Shown in pieces: positions 9,067 to 18,100 of a stretch of DNA of 64,000 nt; the first letter of the stretch is position 1, and each line of letters begins with the position of its first letter. The position numbers and the translations under genes are program-made. The notes below the pieces were generated by a model. It was not told where the DNA came from, searched no databases, and saw only the letters and a program-made list of their open reading frames with translations. Source of the stretch: Vibrio hyugaensis (GTDB lineage Bacteria > Pseudomonadota > Gammaproteobacteria > Enterobacterales > Vibrionaceae); the NCBI RefSeq assembly GCF_002906655.1, contig NZ_CP025794.1:2976001-3040000 (forward strand). The letters are read 5' to 3'.

Positions 9067-9759
9067 TTATTGTTGGCGTGGGTTGATGGTCGTTACGGCT
9101 TCATCAAAACGACCGTAAGTCCCTGTTGCTTTGTCTGCCGCTTCTGCTGCAGGTACGCCTTCGTTGATGGCTTTCATCATCTTGCCGAGGTTGAGATATT
9201 GGTAACCAATCACTTCTTTGTTTTCGTCTAGTGCGAGTTTTGTTACGTAACCTTCAGCCAGCTCCATGTAACGCACGCCTTTTGCTTTGGTTGAGTAGCT
9301 AGTACCCACTTGGCTGCGTTGAGTTTGACCAAGATCTTCCAGTGCCGCACCAATTTCCAAGCCGCCTTCAGAGAAAGCAGATTGAGTACGACCGTAAACA
9401 AATTGAAGGAAAATTTCGCGCATTGCGACGTTGATAGCATCACACACTAAGTCAGTGTTGAGTGCTTCAAGAATGGTTTTACCGGTTAGGATTTCTGCGG
9501 CCATCGCTGCTGATTGAGTCATGCCTGAACAGCCGATCGTTTCGATCAAAGCTTCTTCGATGATGCCGTTTTTGACGTTAAGGGTCAGTTTTGCTGCACC
9601 TTGTTGAGGAGCACAAGCACCAACGCCGTGGCTAAGACCGGAAATCGCGATAACGTCTTTTGGATTGATCATTGCGCCTTCAACAGGGATCGGTGCAGAT
9701 GCATGAAGATCGCCGCGTTGAATCGGGCACATTGATTGGATTTCGTGTGAGTATTGCAT
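9067..9759 (-). CDS. NifU/IscU-like iron-sulfur scaffold, GGGtGRT partner
   Basis: A 230-residue protein related to the NifU N-terminal/IscU scaffold fold. Cysteines lie in contexts expected of the three scaffold ligands: VGACAPQQ (about 50), TIGCSGMTQ (about 80) and DLVCDAIN (about 108). A further cysteine lies near the N-terminus in SMCPIQ. The C-terminal half (about 130-230) is not part of canonical IscU and is probably specific to this paired family. The start is ATG 9759, preceded by GGGAAAAC; an upstream in-frame ATG at 9804 has no better site. It is the first gene of a two-gene operon, behind a foldable leader. Whether it assembles an Fe-S cluster for the GGGtGRT protein is unproven. 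Confidence 0.85.
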   Translation of the reverse strand: MQYSHEIQSMCPIQRGDLHASAPIPVEGAMINPKDVIAISGLSHGVGACAPQQGAAKLTLNVKNGIIEEALIETIGCSGMTQSAAMAAEILTGKTILEALNTDLVCDAINVAMREIFLQFVYGRTQSAFSEGGLEIGAALEDLGQTQRSQVGTSYSTKAKGVRYMELAEGYVTKLALDENKEVIGYQYLNLGKMMKAINEGVPAAEAADKATGTYGRFDEAVTTINPRQQ

Positions 9760-10204
9760 AATGTTTTCCCAGTGTACGATATCCAGCATATTGGTCAGAC
9801 TCAACGGCGTTGACTGCTCTTATTCGCTCCATCAAATAGAAAAACTATGTTCAGGAGGCTTACGCGTTTGTCGCCTTGTTGAGTTAACAACTATTTTGGA
9901 TATCTTTTTAATTTTTGAGAAAACAGGAGCGGGGTTGGAGAAGAGTTGAATTGCTCACTACAGAACTCTTACTTTTACACTAGAGGCAAAAGTACTTCCA
10001 ACAGGGCTTACCTGTTCTCGTTTCTGTAGGAGTCATCAGCTTTAAAAGCGGTTTGAATCTTTCGATTCCGGTGGTACCCCATCACCGTGCCCATTTAGAT
10101 TAGATCTAAGTCACACTAATCTGCAACATGAAATTTAGAGCAATTTGGGATATTAAATCGGTTCTTTATATTCTCAGAGATATATGACGACAAACGGAAG
10201 GCAT
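9760..10204 (-). other. Leader region of the NifU-like/GGGtGRT operon
   Basis: Between the scaffold gene and yebG lie about 445 bases without a convincing gene. On the minus strand, upstream of the operon, 9954-10068 can fold into a three-helix junction plus an additional hairpin, described separately. An additional 140 bases nearer yebG show no clear structure. Confidence 0.5.
9954..10068 (-). ncRNA. Candidate structured 5' leader (three-way junction)
   Basis: On the minus strand an outer helix pairs 9958-9965 with 10022-10029 and extends by three pairs past a bulged A (9954-9956 with 10030-10032). It encloses two hairpins: 10000-10005 with 10011-10016 (AACAGG/CCTGTT) and 9971-9976 with 9988-9993 (ACTTTT/AAAAGT). 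A further hairpin, GAATC-loop-GATTC (10055-10068), lies on the 5' side. The element is about 195 bases upstream of the scaffold ATG. I could not match it to a known riboswitch class. Confidence 0.4.
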
Positions 10205-10235
10205 AAAAAAACGCCGCATGGTGCGACGTTTTTTT
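10205..10235 (-). terminator. Terminator of yebG
   Basis: AAAAAAACG and CGTTTTTTT flank an inner CGCA/TGCG hairpin with loop TGG. The T-run on the minus strand lies 17 bases after the yebG stop. Confidence 0.85.
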
Positions 10236-10251
10236 GAAACAAATGAGAGGC

Positions 10252-10551
10252 TTATGCAGCGTCTTCTTGTTCGCTATCTTCTTCAACAGCTTCAAGCTTC
10301 TTTGCTTTTTTTGGCGCAGGCTTACGTTTTGCACCCAAAGCGTAAAGTACTTCTTCTTTGTTTTGCGCAAGGAACATTGCAAGATCTTCTTGCTTACCTT
10401 CGTCTTCTAGAAGTTCACTTTTACCTAGCAGTGAGAATAACTCGTCCGCCATATCCAGCATTTTGTCGTATGCGTCAGCTTCCGCTTTAGAGGTAAAAGT
10501 CATTTTCTCTTCTCCATTGCGTTCTACCACGTACTTGACGATTACAGCCAT
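10252..10551 (-). CDS. yebG: YebG family SOS-induced protein
   Basis: A 99-residue protein matching YebG, a DNA-damage-inducible protein of unknown biochemical role in E. coli. The N-terminal block (MAVIVKYVVERNGEEKM, then FTSKAEADAYDKMLD) follows the family closely. The C-terminus is a lysine/alanine-rich stretch (KPAPKKAKK) followed by an acidic tail, which is variable in the family. GAGG precedes the ATG by seven bases. A LexA box lies about 30 bases upstream, supporting SOS control. It is a single gene with its own terminator. Confidence 0.92.
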   Translation of the reverse strand: MAVIVKYVVERNGEEKMTFTSKAEADAYDKMLDMADELFSLLGKSELLEDEGKQEDLAMFLAQNKEEVLYALGAKRKPAPKKAKKLEAVEEDSEQEDAA

Positions 10552-10580
10552 GGTTGGTCCTCTAACTTGATGAATTTATA

Positions 10581-10596
10581 CTGGCTTTTTATACAG
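10581..10596 (-). promoter_or_regulatory. LexA (SOS) box of yebG
   Basis: On the yebG strand this reads CTGT-ATAAAAAG-CCAG, one mismatch from the CTGT-N8-ACAG consensus, with an AT-rich spacer. It lies 30 bases upstream of the yebG start, and SOS control of yebG is established in E. coli. Confidence 0.8.
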
Positions 10597-10710
10597 TTTT
10601 TGACCAATTAAGTCTAGCGACAAGCCTCAGAATGAGAGCCGGGTACAACTAACTGACCAGCATTTGAGCTATCTACCTTGGATTCTCTACCTTGAACTAT
10701 CCACCTCGAA

Positions 10711-11628
10711 CTAGTCATCTTTAAGGTGCGGGTTCTCTGGGCGTTCCCAATTTTGGCAGAATTCAATAAACGTGCGCAGAAGTGGGTTTTGATACTTCTC
10801 TTTGTGGATCAAAAGCCAGAAGCGACGCTTCATATCCAGTGGCATGTTGAGCATTTTCACACGACCATCGCGAATTGCAGGTTCTGCAGATAGGCGTGAT
10901 AAGCAACCTAGGCCAAGTCCAGCAGATACCGAATTGATCAGCGCTTCGGTGGTGTTGAGCTGAAAAGCCTCGTGCCAGTGTTCTAGACGCGGAGCGATAG
11001 CGCGCATGAAGAACTCTCGAGAACCAGAACCAGCCTCACGCAGAATCCACTCTGTGTCTTCGAGTTCGTTTAGGCTGATTGGCCCTTCGTCGAAGTTAGG
11101 GTAATCCGGTGGGCAAATCACACACATTTCGTCTTCACTGAATTGCGTTGATTCCAACTCTGGGTGTATGGTCTTGCCCTCAATGAGCGCGATGTCGAGT
11201 TCGTAAGCGATCAACATGTCACAAATCTGGGCAGAGTTGGAGATGAACAAACTCTGCGATTGGTGATTCGTTTCATCACGAAAATCACTTAACAGGTAGG
11301 GCGCAACTTGGTTGCCAATAGTGTCACTGGCACCGATGCGAAGCAGCCCTGATAGGGTTTGGTCGCCATCAAACACACTCTCAATATCTCGAGCTCGGTT
11401 GAGGAGTTCATCCGCGAGGGGCAAAAGTTTTTGTCCTTCTTGGTTGAGAATTAAGCGGTTGTTCACCCGGTCAAATAGGTGATGGCCAATTTGTTTCTCT
11501 AATTCAGACAGCGCCATACTCACGGCCGCCTTAGAAAGAAACAGGCTTTCAGAAGCCGCTGTCAGCGTTTTGTGCTGAGTGATCGTAGTAAACACTTTCA
11601 GTTGTTTAAGAGAGATATGACTAGGCAT
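10711..11628 (-). CDS. LysR family transcriptional regulator (YeiE-like)
   Basis: A 305-residue LysR-type regulator. The N-terminal winged HTH (about residues 5-65; SLKQLKVFTTI, then LTAASESLFLSKAAVSMALSELE) is followed by a linker helix and a substrate-binding domain (about 92-295). The C-terminal GLGLGCLSRL and the overall pattern resemble the YeiE subgroup. It is transcribed away from the TDT transporter gene with 112 bases between them, the usual arrangement for a LysR regulator and its target. The inducer cannot be read from sequence. Confidence 0.9.
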   Translation of the reverse strand: MPSHISLKQLKVFTTITQHKTLTAASESLFLSKAAVSMALSELEKQIGHHLFDRVNNRLILNQEGQKLLPLADELLNRARDIESVFDGDQTLSGLLRIGASDTIGNQVAPYLLSDFRDETNHQSQSLFISNSAQICDMLIAYELDIALIEGKTIHPELESTQFSEDEMCVICPPDYPNFDEGPISLNELEDTEWILREAGSGSREFFMRAIAPRLEHWHEAFQLNTTEALINSVSAGLGLGCLSRLSAEPAIRDGRVKMLNMPLDMKRRFWLLIHKEKYQNPLLRTFIEFCQNWERPENPHLKDD

Positions 11629-11740
11629 GACATTCCGTTAAGTAAATCTGAACGTTAGTTTTAAATAATTAGATATATTGGAACGAAGTGCAAGAGTAAT
11701 ATACACCCCATAGAAAGTTAGCCTAGATTTTGAGGTCGTA

Positions 11741-12715
11741 ATGATTCAAAGAACAAAAGCAAAAGTAATGGGAGCACCAACCCCAATGGCGGGTCTGGCT
11801 CTTGGTATTGCGAGCTTAGGTTGGAGTTGGGAAAACTTCGCCGAATTACATGGCTATGGACAGTGGATTAGCGCAGGTATTGCAAGCGTATTGCTAGCAA
11901 TCTTGGCGACTAAATTTCTTTTTCACAATCATTTGTTGAGACAAGATCTTGCGCACCCTGTGGTGGGTAGTGTCGTTCCGACTTTCGCGATGGGAACCAT
12001 GGTGGTTTCAAATTCTCTAGGGCACTTTTTCCCTGTTGCAGGTGACGTGCTTTGGTTAGTGGCGGTAGCTCTACATATCGTGTTCCTAGTGAGCTTCTTG
12101 TACCACCGCGCGAAAGACTTCGAACTACACCACATGGTGCCAAGCTGGTTCGTACCACCAGTGGGTATTATCGTTGCAGACGTGTCTTTCTCAGGTAACC
12201 CAGTGCTTGCACCTATTGCACACGGTGCGTTGGTCTTCGGTATGGTGGCTTACGCGGTGATGTTGCCAATGATGATCTACCGTTTCATGTTCACTCATGA
12301 AATCCCAGATGCAGCAAAACCAACCATGGCAATCATGGCGGCACCAGCAAGCCTATCGTTAGCGGGTTACTTAACGGTAACGGCAACACCTTCACCAGTG
12401 ATTATTGCTCTGTTGTTTGGTATCGCGGTATTGATGACAGCCATCATCTACTTAGCCTTCTTTAAATTGCTAAGACTGCCATTTAGCCCTGGCTATGCAG
12501 CGTTTACCTTCCCAATGGTGATTGGTGCAACGGCTCTATTCAAAACAGCAAATTGGATGGAAGCAAATGGTTTAGCAGCGCACTATGTACAACAAGTTCG
12601 CGGTCTAGCAGGCATCGAATTGATTGTGGCAACGATTGTGGTGACTTACGTAGGTTTGCAATACATCAATAACTTACTAATCCAACCACGCTTGATGACG
12701 ACACATCACGCATAA
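11741..12715 (+). CDS. TDT family transporter
   Basis: A 324-residue integral membrane protein with about ten hydrophobic helices, of the tellurite-resistance/dicarboxylate transporter (TDT) family. The fold is shared with TehA, the SLAC1 anion channels, yeast malate permease Mae1 and sulfite exporter Ssu1. Its N-terminal APTPMAGLALGIASLGW segment is typical of the family. The substrate is not deducible; an anion such as sulfite or a dicarboxylate is possible. The divergent YeiE-like LysR gene is the likely regulator. A hairpin terminator follows within 20 bases. Confidence 0.88.
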   Translation: MIQRTKAKVMGAPTPMAGLALGIASLGWSWENFAELHGYGQWISAGIASVLLAILATKFLFHNHLLRQDLAHPVVGSVVPTFAMGTMVVSNSLGHFFPVAGDVLWLVAVALHIVFLVSFLYHRAKDFELHHMVPSWFVPPVGIIVADVSFSGNPVLAPIAHGALVFGMVAYAVMLPMMIYRFMFTHEIPDAAKPTMAIMAAPASLSLAGYLTVTATPSPVIIALLFGIAVLMTAIIYLAFFKLLRLPFSPGYAAFTFPMVIGATALFKTANWMEANGLAAHYVQQVRGLAGIELIVATIVVTYVGLQYINNLLIQPRLMTTHHA

Positions 12716-12734
12716 GTCTTACTCGTAAAGCAAA

Positions 12735-12769
12735 GTCTCTTGGTCTCTCTCGCCAAGAGGCTTTTTTTT
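12735..12769 (+). terminator. Terminator of the TDT transporter gene
   Basis: CTCTTGG (12737-12743) pairs with CCAAGAG (12753-12759), extended by two more pairs, and is followed by eight T residues. Confidence 0.9.
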
Positions 12770-12806
12770 GTATCGGTAGGATCGGGACTAAAGCTAATCT
12801 GAAGAT

Positions 12807-12833
12807 AAAAAAATGCCACCCCAAAAGGGTGGC
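12807..12833 (-). terminator. Terminator of the DUF3413 sulfatase gene
   Basis: On the minus strand GCCACCC pairs with GGGTGGC across a five-base loop, followed by A then seven T residues. It lies about 140 bases after the stop codon, leaving an unusually long 3' UTR. Confidence 0.88.
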
Positions 12834-12971
12834 AGGAAAAATAGATACAATTTTAATACATCAAACTTTAGTAACCGCGGCCATTGTAGCGAGAGTTCTC
12901 ATGCAGAAGATGGCAATTCGAAACTTACCTCTCTTCACTATGCCTACCTGTCTGATGGGCGTGCGTTCTTT

Positions 12972-14822
12972 TTATCCTTTCTTATAGAAGCGCGACATTT
13001 CATCGAGAGAGTCCTGAATCACGTTCACTGGTACTTGGTGTTCCGTATCCACTTTAAGTTGATTATTGAGTTGCTGAGAATGCCCTCCTGGGTTTACCAC
13101 TAACATGGTTTCTTTCCCTACCAGCGCATAGTTGTAATAACTGCCCGCAATGAACCAATCTCGCGGAACACAATTATCAAATAGGTCTCGTCCTACGCTA
13201 TACGATTGTGTGTCGCCTTGAACGTCGAATAGTTCGTTCATTAGAGTTGGCACAATGTCATAGTGTGTGGTGCGGTAGTTGATCTGCTCTGGCTGATGAT
13301 CTGGAAGATAAACGTATAACGGCACATGCACTTGAGTATCACTGTAGTTACCCGTATGGCCCCAGTAATTCATCTTGTGGTCGTTAAATTCCTCTCCGTG
13401 GTCGGAAGTAATCACCACAATGGTGTTCTCTAGGTCGACATTCTTCAGCACTTTTGCGATCAAACTGTCGATGAAATACAAAGAGTTCTTATAGCGGTTA
13501 TGATAAAGCGAGGCGTCAAAATCGTTGTTCAGAAGAATATGATCGACACGTTCCCAATAAGGCTTGAATTTAGCAAACTCAGGCTCTGGAAAACTGGTGC
13601 CATGAGCCGAATCGTAAAACAAGAAGCTGAAATACGGTTTGTCGCTATCTTGCTTTTGAAACTGAATAAACTCATCGGTGATCTGCTGGTCACGTTTGAT
13701 TTGTGTTTCGCCAGTTTGCTTAAGGGTGAGATCTTTCACCTTCTTAAAGACGGTGCGTGATAAAGGCGGGCTGGTTAATGGTGCTGAGCCAAAAATACCC
13801 ATTCGATAGCCTTGGTTTTGCAGGGTATCCATGAAGACTGGAGATTTTTGACTCGCATAAAAGCTGTCCCAGTAAGTTGCTGGCAAGCTGTAGAACAGAC
13901 TAAAAATGCCTGCTTGAGTAGAGTTACCACCGCTCATATGCTGAGAGAAATTGACGGTTTTATCGGTGAACTTGCTGACATTTGGCATAATTTCTGGTGT
14001 TGCATCGCTGTAGCGCCAAGCATCAACCAGAATGAACAATACATTCGGTTGTTTAGCTTTAGGTTCTACATTTACAGGGGCGAGTGGGTAGTTCAGTGAA
14101 CTGCTTTCAATGTTTTTCAGCTCCACTCGGTTTTGTGAAGCCATATTTTCATCCACCAAGTGATGACGATAGATAAACTTACGCGCCGTTAATGGGTAGT
14201 AAAGAGGCCAGTTATTCGAGAACTGGCTGACTTCGTCGTCATAGAGTGCGTTCTTATAGGCGTGGATAACCTGAGTGCTCAGCAACAAGCCAAACCAAAC
14301 CGCAACAATCACGAACTTTGCTCGGCTTTGAGCCAGTTTATTGGCTAACCAAACGGTGCATGCCAAGCCAATGGCGAGCAGTGCAATGTCGCTAATAAAG
14401 ATCAGCCAACTCATCCAAGAGATTTCAAATACGTCACGACCGCCTTCAAAGAACATGCGGATCAGTAGACCATTGATGTGCAGTTTGTATTGCTGGAAAA
14501 CGAGGATATCGACTTTCAACATGATCAAGAGTGTGATGGCAATGGTGATCACAACGACTTTGAACATGCGTGTCGGCAAAAAGGACAGCAATAAACAACC
14601 CAGCATCAGCGGAAGAGCAATTAAACCCAACCAGCCAAATTGTGTAGCGAGTAAATAATATTTTTGCAGAAAGGTGAGCGGTTCTGCTTGGTTGTTTGAC
14701 AGCAAAAATGGGTAACAAGCGATCGACAGATAAAGCGCAAAGCAAGCAAAAAATGCAATCAGCCAAGCGCTATTTGAAGAAAATTTGCGCAACATAGTTT
14801 TGGTATTCCAGTGCTTTTTCAT
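12972..14822 (-). CDS. DUF3413 membrane sulfatase (YejM/PbgA-like)
   Basis: A 616-residue inner-membrane protein. Five hydrophobic helices fill the first 200 residues (DUF3413) and a periplasmic alkaline-phosphatase/sulfatase-fold domain follows (about 250-600), starting at QPNVLFILVDAWRY and including TSDHGEEFNDH and WGHTGNYSD. The architecture is that of YejM/PbgA, which in enterobacteria monitors periplasmic LPS and controls LpxC turnover through LapB. The canonical yejM is usually next to yejL; no yejL is here, so this may be a paralogue with a different role. The start is ATG 14822; a second ATG at 14795 is possible. A strong CRP-like site lies about 155 bases upstream. Confidence 0.88.
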   Translation of the reverse strand: MKKHWNTKTMLRKFSSNSAWLIAFFACFALYLSIACYPFLLSNNQAEPLTFLQKYYLLATQFGWLGLIALPLMLGCLLLSFLPTRMFKVVVITIAITLLIMLKVDILVFQQYKLHINGLLIRMFFEGGRDVFEISWMSWLIFISDIALLAIGLACTVWLANKLAQSRAKFVIVAVWFGLLLSTQVIHAYKNALYDDEVSQFSNNWPLYYPLTARKFIYRHHLVDENMASQNRVELKNIESSSLNYPLAPVNVEPKAKQPNVLFILVDAWRYSDATPEIMPNVSKFTDKTVNFSQHMSGGNSTQAGIFSLFYSLPATYWDSFYASQKSPVFMDTLQNQGYRMGIFGSAPLTSPPLSRTVFKKVKDLTLKQTGETQIKRDQQITDEFIQFQKQDSDKPYFSFLFYDSAHGTSFPEPEFAKFKPYWERVDHILLNNDFDASLYHNRYKNSLYFIDSLIAKVLKNVDLENTIVVITSDHGEEFNDHKMNYWGHTGNYSDTQVHVPLYVYLPDHQPEQINYRTTHYDIVPTLMNELFDVQGDTQSYSVGRDLFDNCVPRDWFIAGSYYNYALVGKETMLVVNPGGHSQQLNNQLKVDTEHQVPVNVIQDSLDEMSRFYKKG

Positions 14823-15161
14823 CCCTATCAAATCAAGAACAAAGTGCGGCTCAGCGTGAAATCAAGATGACTTGAACCCCGTGATTCTTCGCCTTTCACT
14901 CAATATTCAATTTGATGGGTATTGTTATAAAAATTTGCGTGAATTATAAAACAGTGTTTTTTATCATGAAATAGTTGTGACTGATGTCACGCTTTGTATT
15001 TGCGTGTAAGACGTGACTTACAAATGTCAGTTGCTGGTTATTTGCGCAGAGTTTGAGTGTTCTCTAACCTTTTGTTATTTAAGCTATCGAGATCGCTCTA
15101 GGAATAAATGTGGCTGTGCTAAGCTTGCTAGCAGTTTCCATTGGCATTCGGTGCTTCTACT
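14823..15161. other. Divergent intergenic region, sulfatase/recC
   Basis: This stretch of about 340 bases separates the leftward sulfatase from rightward recC. It holds a near-perfect CRP-like palindrome (14976-14991) and a small inverted repeat GTAAG/CTTAC near 15006-15021. No additional gene is visible. Confidence 0.5.
14976..14991. promoter_or_regulatory. Candidate CRP site, sulfatase/recC
   Basis: TGTGA-CTGATG-TCACG matches nine of ten bases of the CRP half-sites TGTGA/TCACA with exact six-base spacing. It lies about 155 bases from the sulfatase ATG and about 170 from recC, so either promoter could be affected. Confidence 0.6.
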
Positions 15162-18100
15162 TTGTTTACTGTCTATCACTCCAATCAGGTCGATGTTCTC
15201 AAATCACTTCTTGTTGAACTGATTCGCATCAATCCATTAGAAAACCCATTCGAAAAAGAGCAAATTCTGGTGCAAAGCCCGGGTATGTCTCAGTGGTTAA
15301 AAATGGAATTGGCGAAAGAGTTTGGTGTTGCGGCAAACTTAGAATTTCCGCTGCCAGCGACTTTCATTTGGGACATGTTCACCCAAGTATTGGCTGATGT
15401 GCCTAAGCGCAGTGCCTTCAACAAAGAAGCCATGACGTGGAAGCTGATGCACTTGCTTCCGGGTTTACTAAACGAAGCATCATTCGAACCTTTGGCTCGT
15501 TATCTTCAAGACGATAGTGACAACTCCAAGCTGTATCAATTGGCAGAGAAAATTGCCGATATTTTCGATGGTTATTTGGTGTATCGCCCAGAATGGATTG
15601 CAAGCTGGGAAGCCGGACAAACGGTGCCTGAACTTGAAGACGAACACCCATGGCAGCCGATTTTGTGGCAGGCGTTGTACGATCACACGGTTACTCTTGG
15701 GCAATCGCCTTATCATCGTGCCAATTTGTACGAACACTTCATTGATACGCTAGAAAACTTCAACGGTAACTTTGACCATCTGCCGAAGCGTCTGTTTGTG
15801 TTTGGTATCTCTTCACTGCCGCCACGTTACATGGATGCGCTCAAAGCCATTGGTGAACACATTGATGTGCACTTGATGTTTACCAACCCTTGTCGCTATT
15901 ACTGGGGTGAGGTACGCGACCGTAAATTCCTAGCTCGCCTAGCAGCAAAACATCGTCAGCACGTGGTCTGGCAAGAAGACCATTCTGAAGTACAAGGTGA
16001 GAGTGAGCAGTTAAAAGGTTCACTAGAAGAAAACGTGGTGGATGAGCTGCATACCGATGTGGTGGGTAACAGCTTGTTGGCGTCGATGGGTAAACTTGGA
16101 CGCGATAACATGTATCTGTTGTCGCAGCTCGAATCCCATGAGATTGAAGCTTTTGTTGATGTCGAGCGCGACAGTCTGCTCCATCAACTTCAAGCCGACA
16201 TTCTTAATTTAGAAGAGCACCAAGACGACGAGCAAATCGACAGCAGCCAGCACAAACAAGTGGTGAGTTTGGGTGATAAATCCCTGAGCTTGCACTTTTG
16301 CCACAGCCCAATGCGAGAAGTGGAAGTGCTACACGATCAGCTTTTGGCAATGTTCGATGCCGATCCGACACTGAAACCGCGCGATATTATTGTCATGGTG
16401 GCAGACATCAATGCCTACAGCCCAGCGATTCAGGCGGTGTTTGGCAATGCGCCGGGTGAGCGATTTATTCCTTACTCGATTTCAGACCGAACGGCCGACC
16501 AAGAAAGCCCAATTTTGGCGGCTTTCATGCAACTTGTTAATTTACCGAATACACGTTGCTTGGCTTCTGAATTACTTGAGTTGTTAGAAACGCCAGCGAT
16601 TTTGAAGCGATTCGACTTAAGCGAAGATGATTTCCTTCAAGCTAAACAATGGGTGGAAGAATCTGGTATTCGCTGGGGGCTAGATAGCCATACGGGCAGC
16701 GAATTTGAACTGCCAGAAACACGCCAAAATACATGGCAATTTGGTATCCAGCGTATGTTGTTAGGTTACGCGATGCCAGAATCTGCCGGTTTGTTTGAAG
16801 CGCAAGAGGGTAGCCTCTCGCCATACAATGAAGTGCAAGGTATGGGCGCAGAACTTGCCGGTAAGTTAGCCCACTTTATTCAACAAATTAGCCAATATCG
16901 CCGCAAACTTTCCCATGTTCAGTCGATTGATGCATGGCGTGAAACCTTGGTGGCGATGTTGGATGACTTCTTCTCTGTTGAGCTAGAAGGGGAAATGGCG
17001 CTTAAGTCGATTCGAGATACCTTAAGCCAACTGAAAGAACAACTTACCGATGCGGCATTTGATGATGCCTTGTCGCCTTCTATTGTAAGCCAGTATCTAC
17101 AAAACAAGCTGTCAGGAACACGGGTCAGCCAGCGCTTCCTTGCCGGGCAAGTGAACTTCTGTACTCTGATGCCGATGCGCTCGATCCCATTTAGAACCGT
17201 GTGTCTGCTGGGTATGAACGATGGGGTCTACCCGCGCTCAATGCCACCAGAAGGTTTTGACTTAATGACGGGTCGTACTAAACCGGGCGACCGTTCACGC
17301 CGAGACGATGACCGTTACCTATTCTTAGAAGCCATGTTGTCTGCGCAGCAAAGTTTGTACATCAGTTACGTTGGGCGCTCTATCCAAGATAACACCGAGC
17401 GCGTGCCGTCTGTTCTGGTATCGGAGTTGATGGAATATTGCCATCAGAACTACTGCTTAGTGGGCGATCAAGACCAGCCCGTCGATGACTCCGGAGATAA
17501 ACTACTCAACGAGTTAGTAAACGTACATGCCATGGTGCCATTCAGCCCAAGTGCATTCCAAGGTTCTCACTCAAGCTATGCTAAGGAGTGGATTCCGGCC
17601 GCGTTGACCCAAAGCAATCAATCGCAAGGTCATGCGCGTGGCGAGTTTAACCGCGCATTGGATGATTACTTGCTTGGCGCAACCTTCCCAATCGAATTGG
17701 ATTTGGTGGAATTACAACGCTTCTGGCGTTTACCAGTTCAGTATTTCTTTAACCGCCGTTTGAAAGTGATGTTCGAGCCGCCATTGCCTGTGATGGAAGA
17801 TGATGAGCCCTTTGTATTAGGCGGCTTAGAAAGCTATCAAATGCGCGATGAGTTACTAGAAACCTTGCTCGAAACCGCCATTACTCAACCGTCCGCAAAA
17901 GCAGACGTGCTCAAGCACTTTATGAGTGAGCAACGTGCACAGGGCAAATTACCGGTTGGCGCATTTGGTGATATCGAGTTTGAAACCAACCGCGTGCAAG
18001 CTGAAGAGCTGGTGGATAAGTTGGCGTTCTTATCCGGTGCACCGCAAGACGATTTAGAAATCGACCTTACCTTCGATGTGCTTGGTGAAGGAAAAAATAT

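Noticed and set aside
10020..10039. Hammerhead-like pieces on the minus strand: CTGATGA followed by GAAAC
   Set aside because: The intervening bases cannot form a proper stem II, and no stem I or cleavage-site stem III could be drawn; the bases are better used in the three-way junction.
9954..10068. Known riboswitch classes (glycine, TPP, cobalamin, lysine, purine, c-di-GMP) for the GGGtGRT leader
   Set aside because: None of the conserved sequence boxes of these classes is present in the folded region.
14823..14831. Upstream TTG start for the DUF3413 sulfatase
   Set aside because: It adds only three codons, lacks a better ribosome site, and an ATG follows directly.
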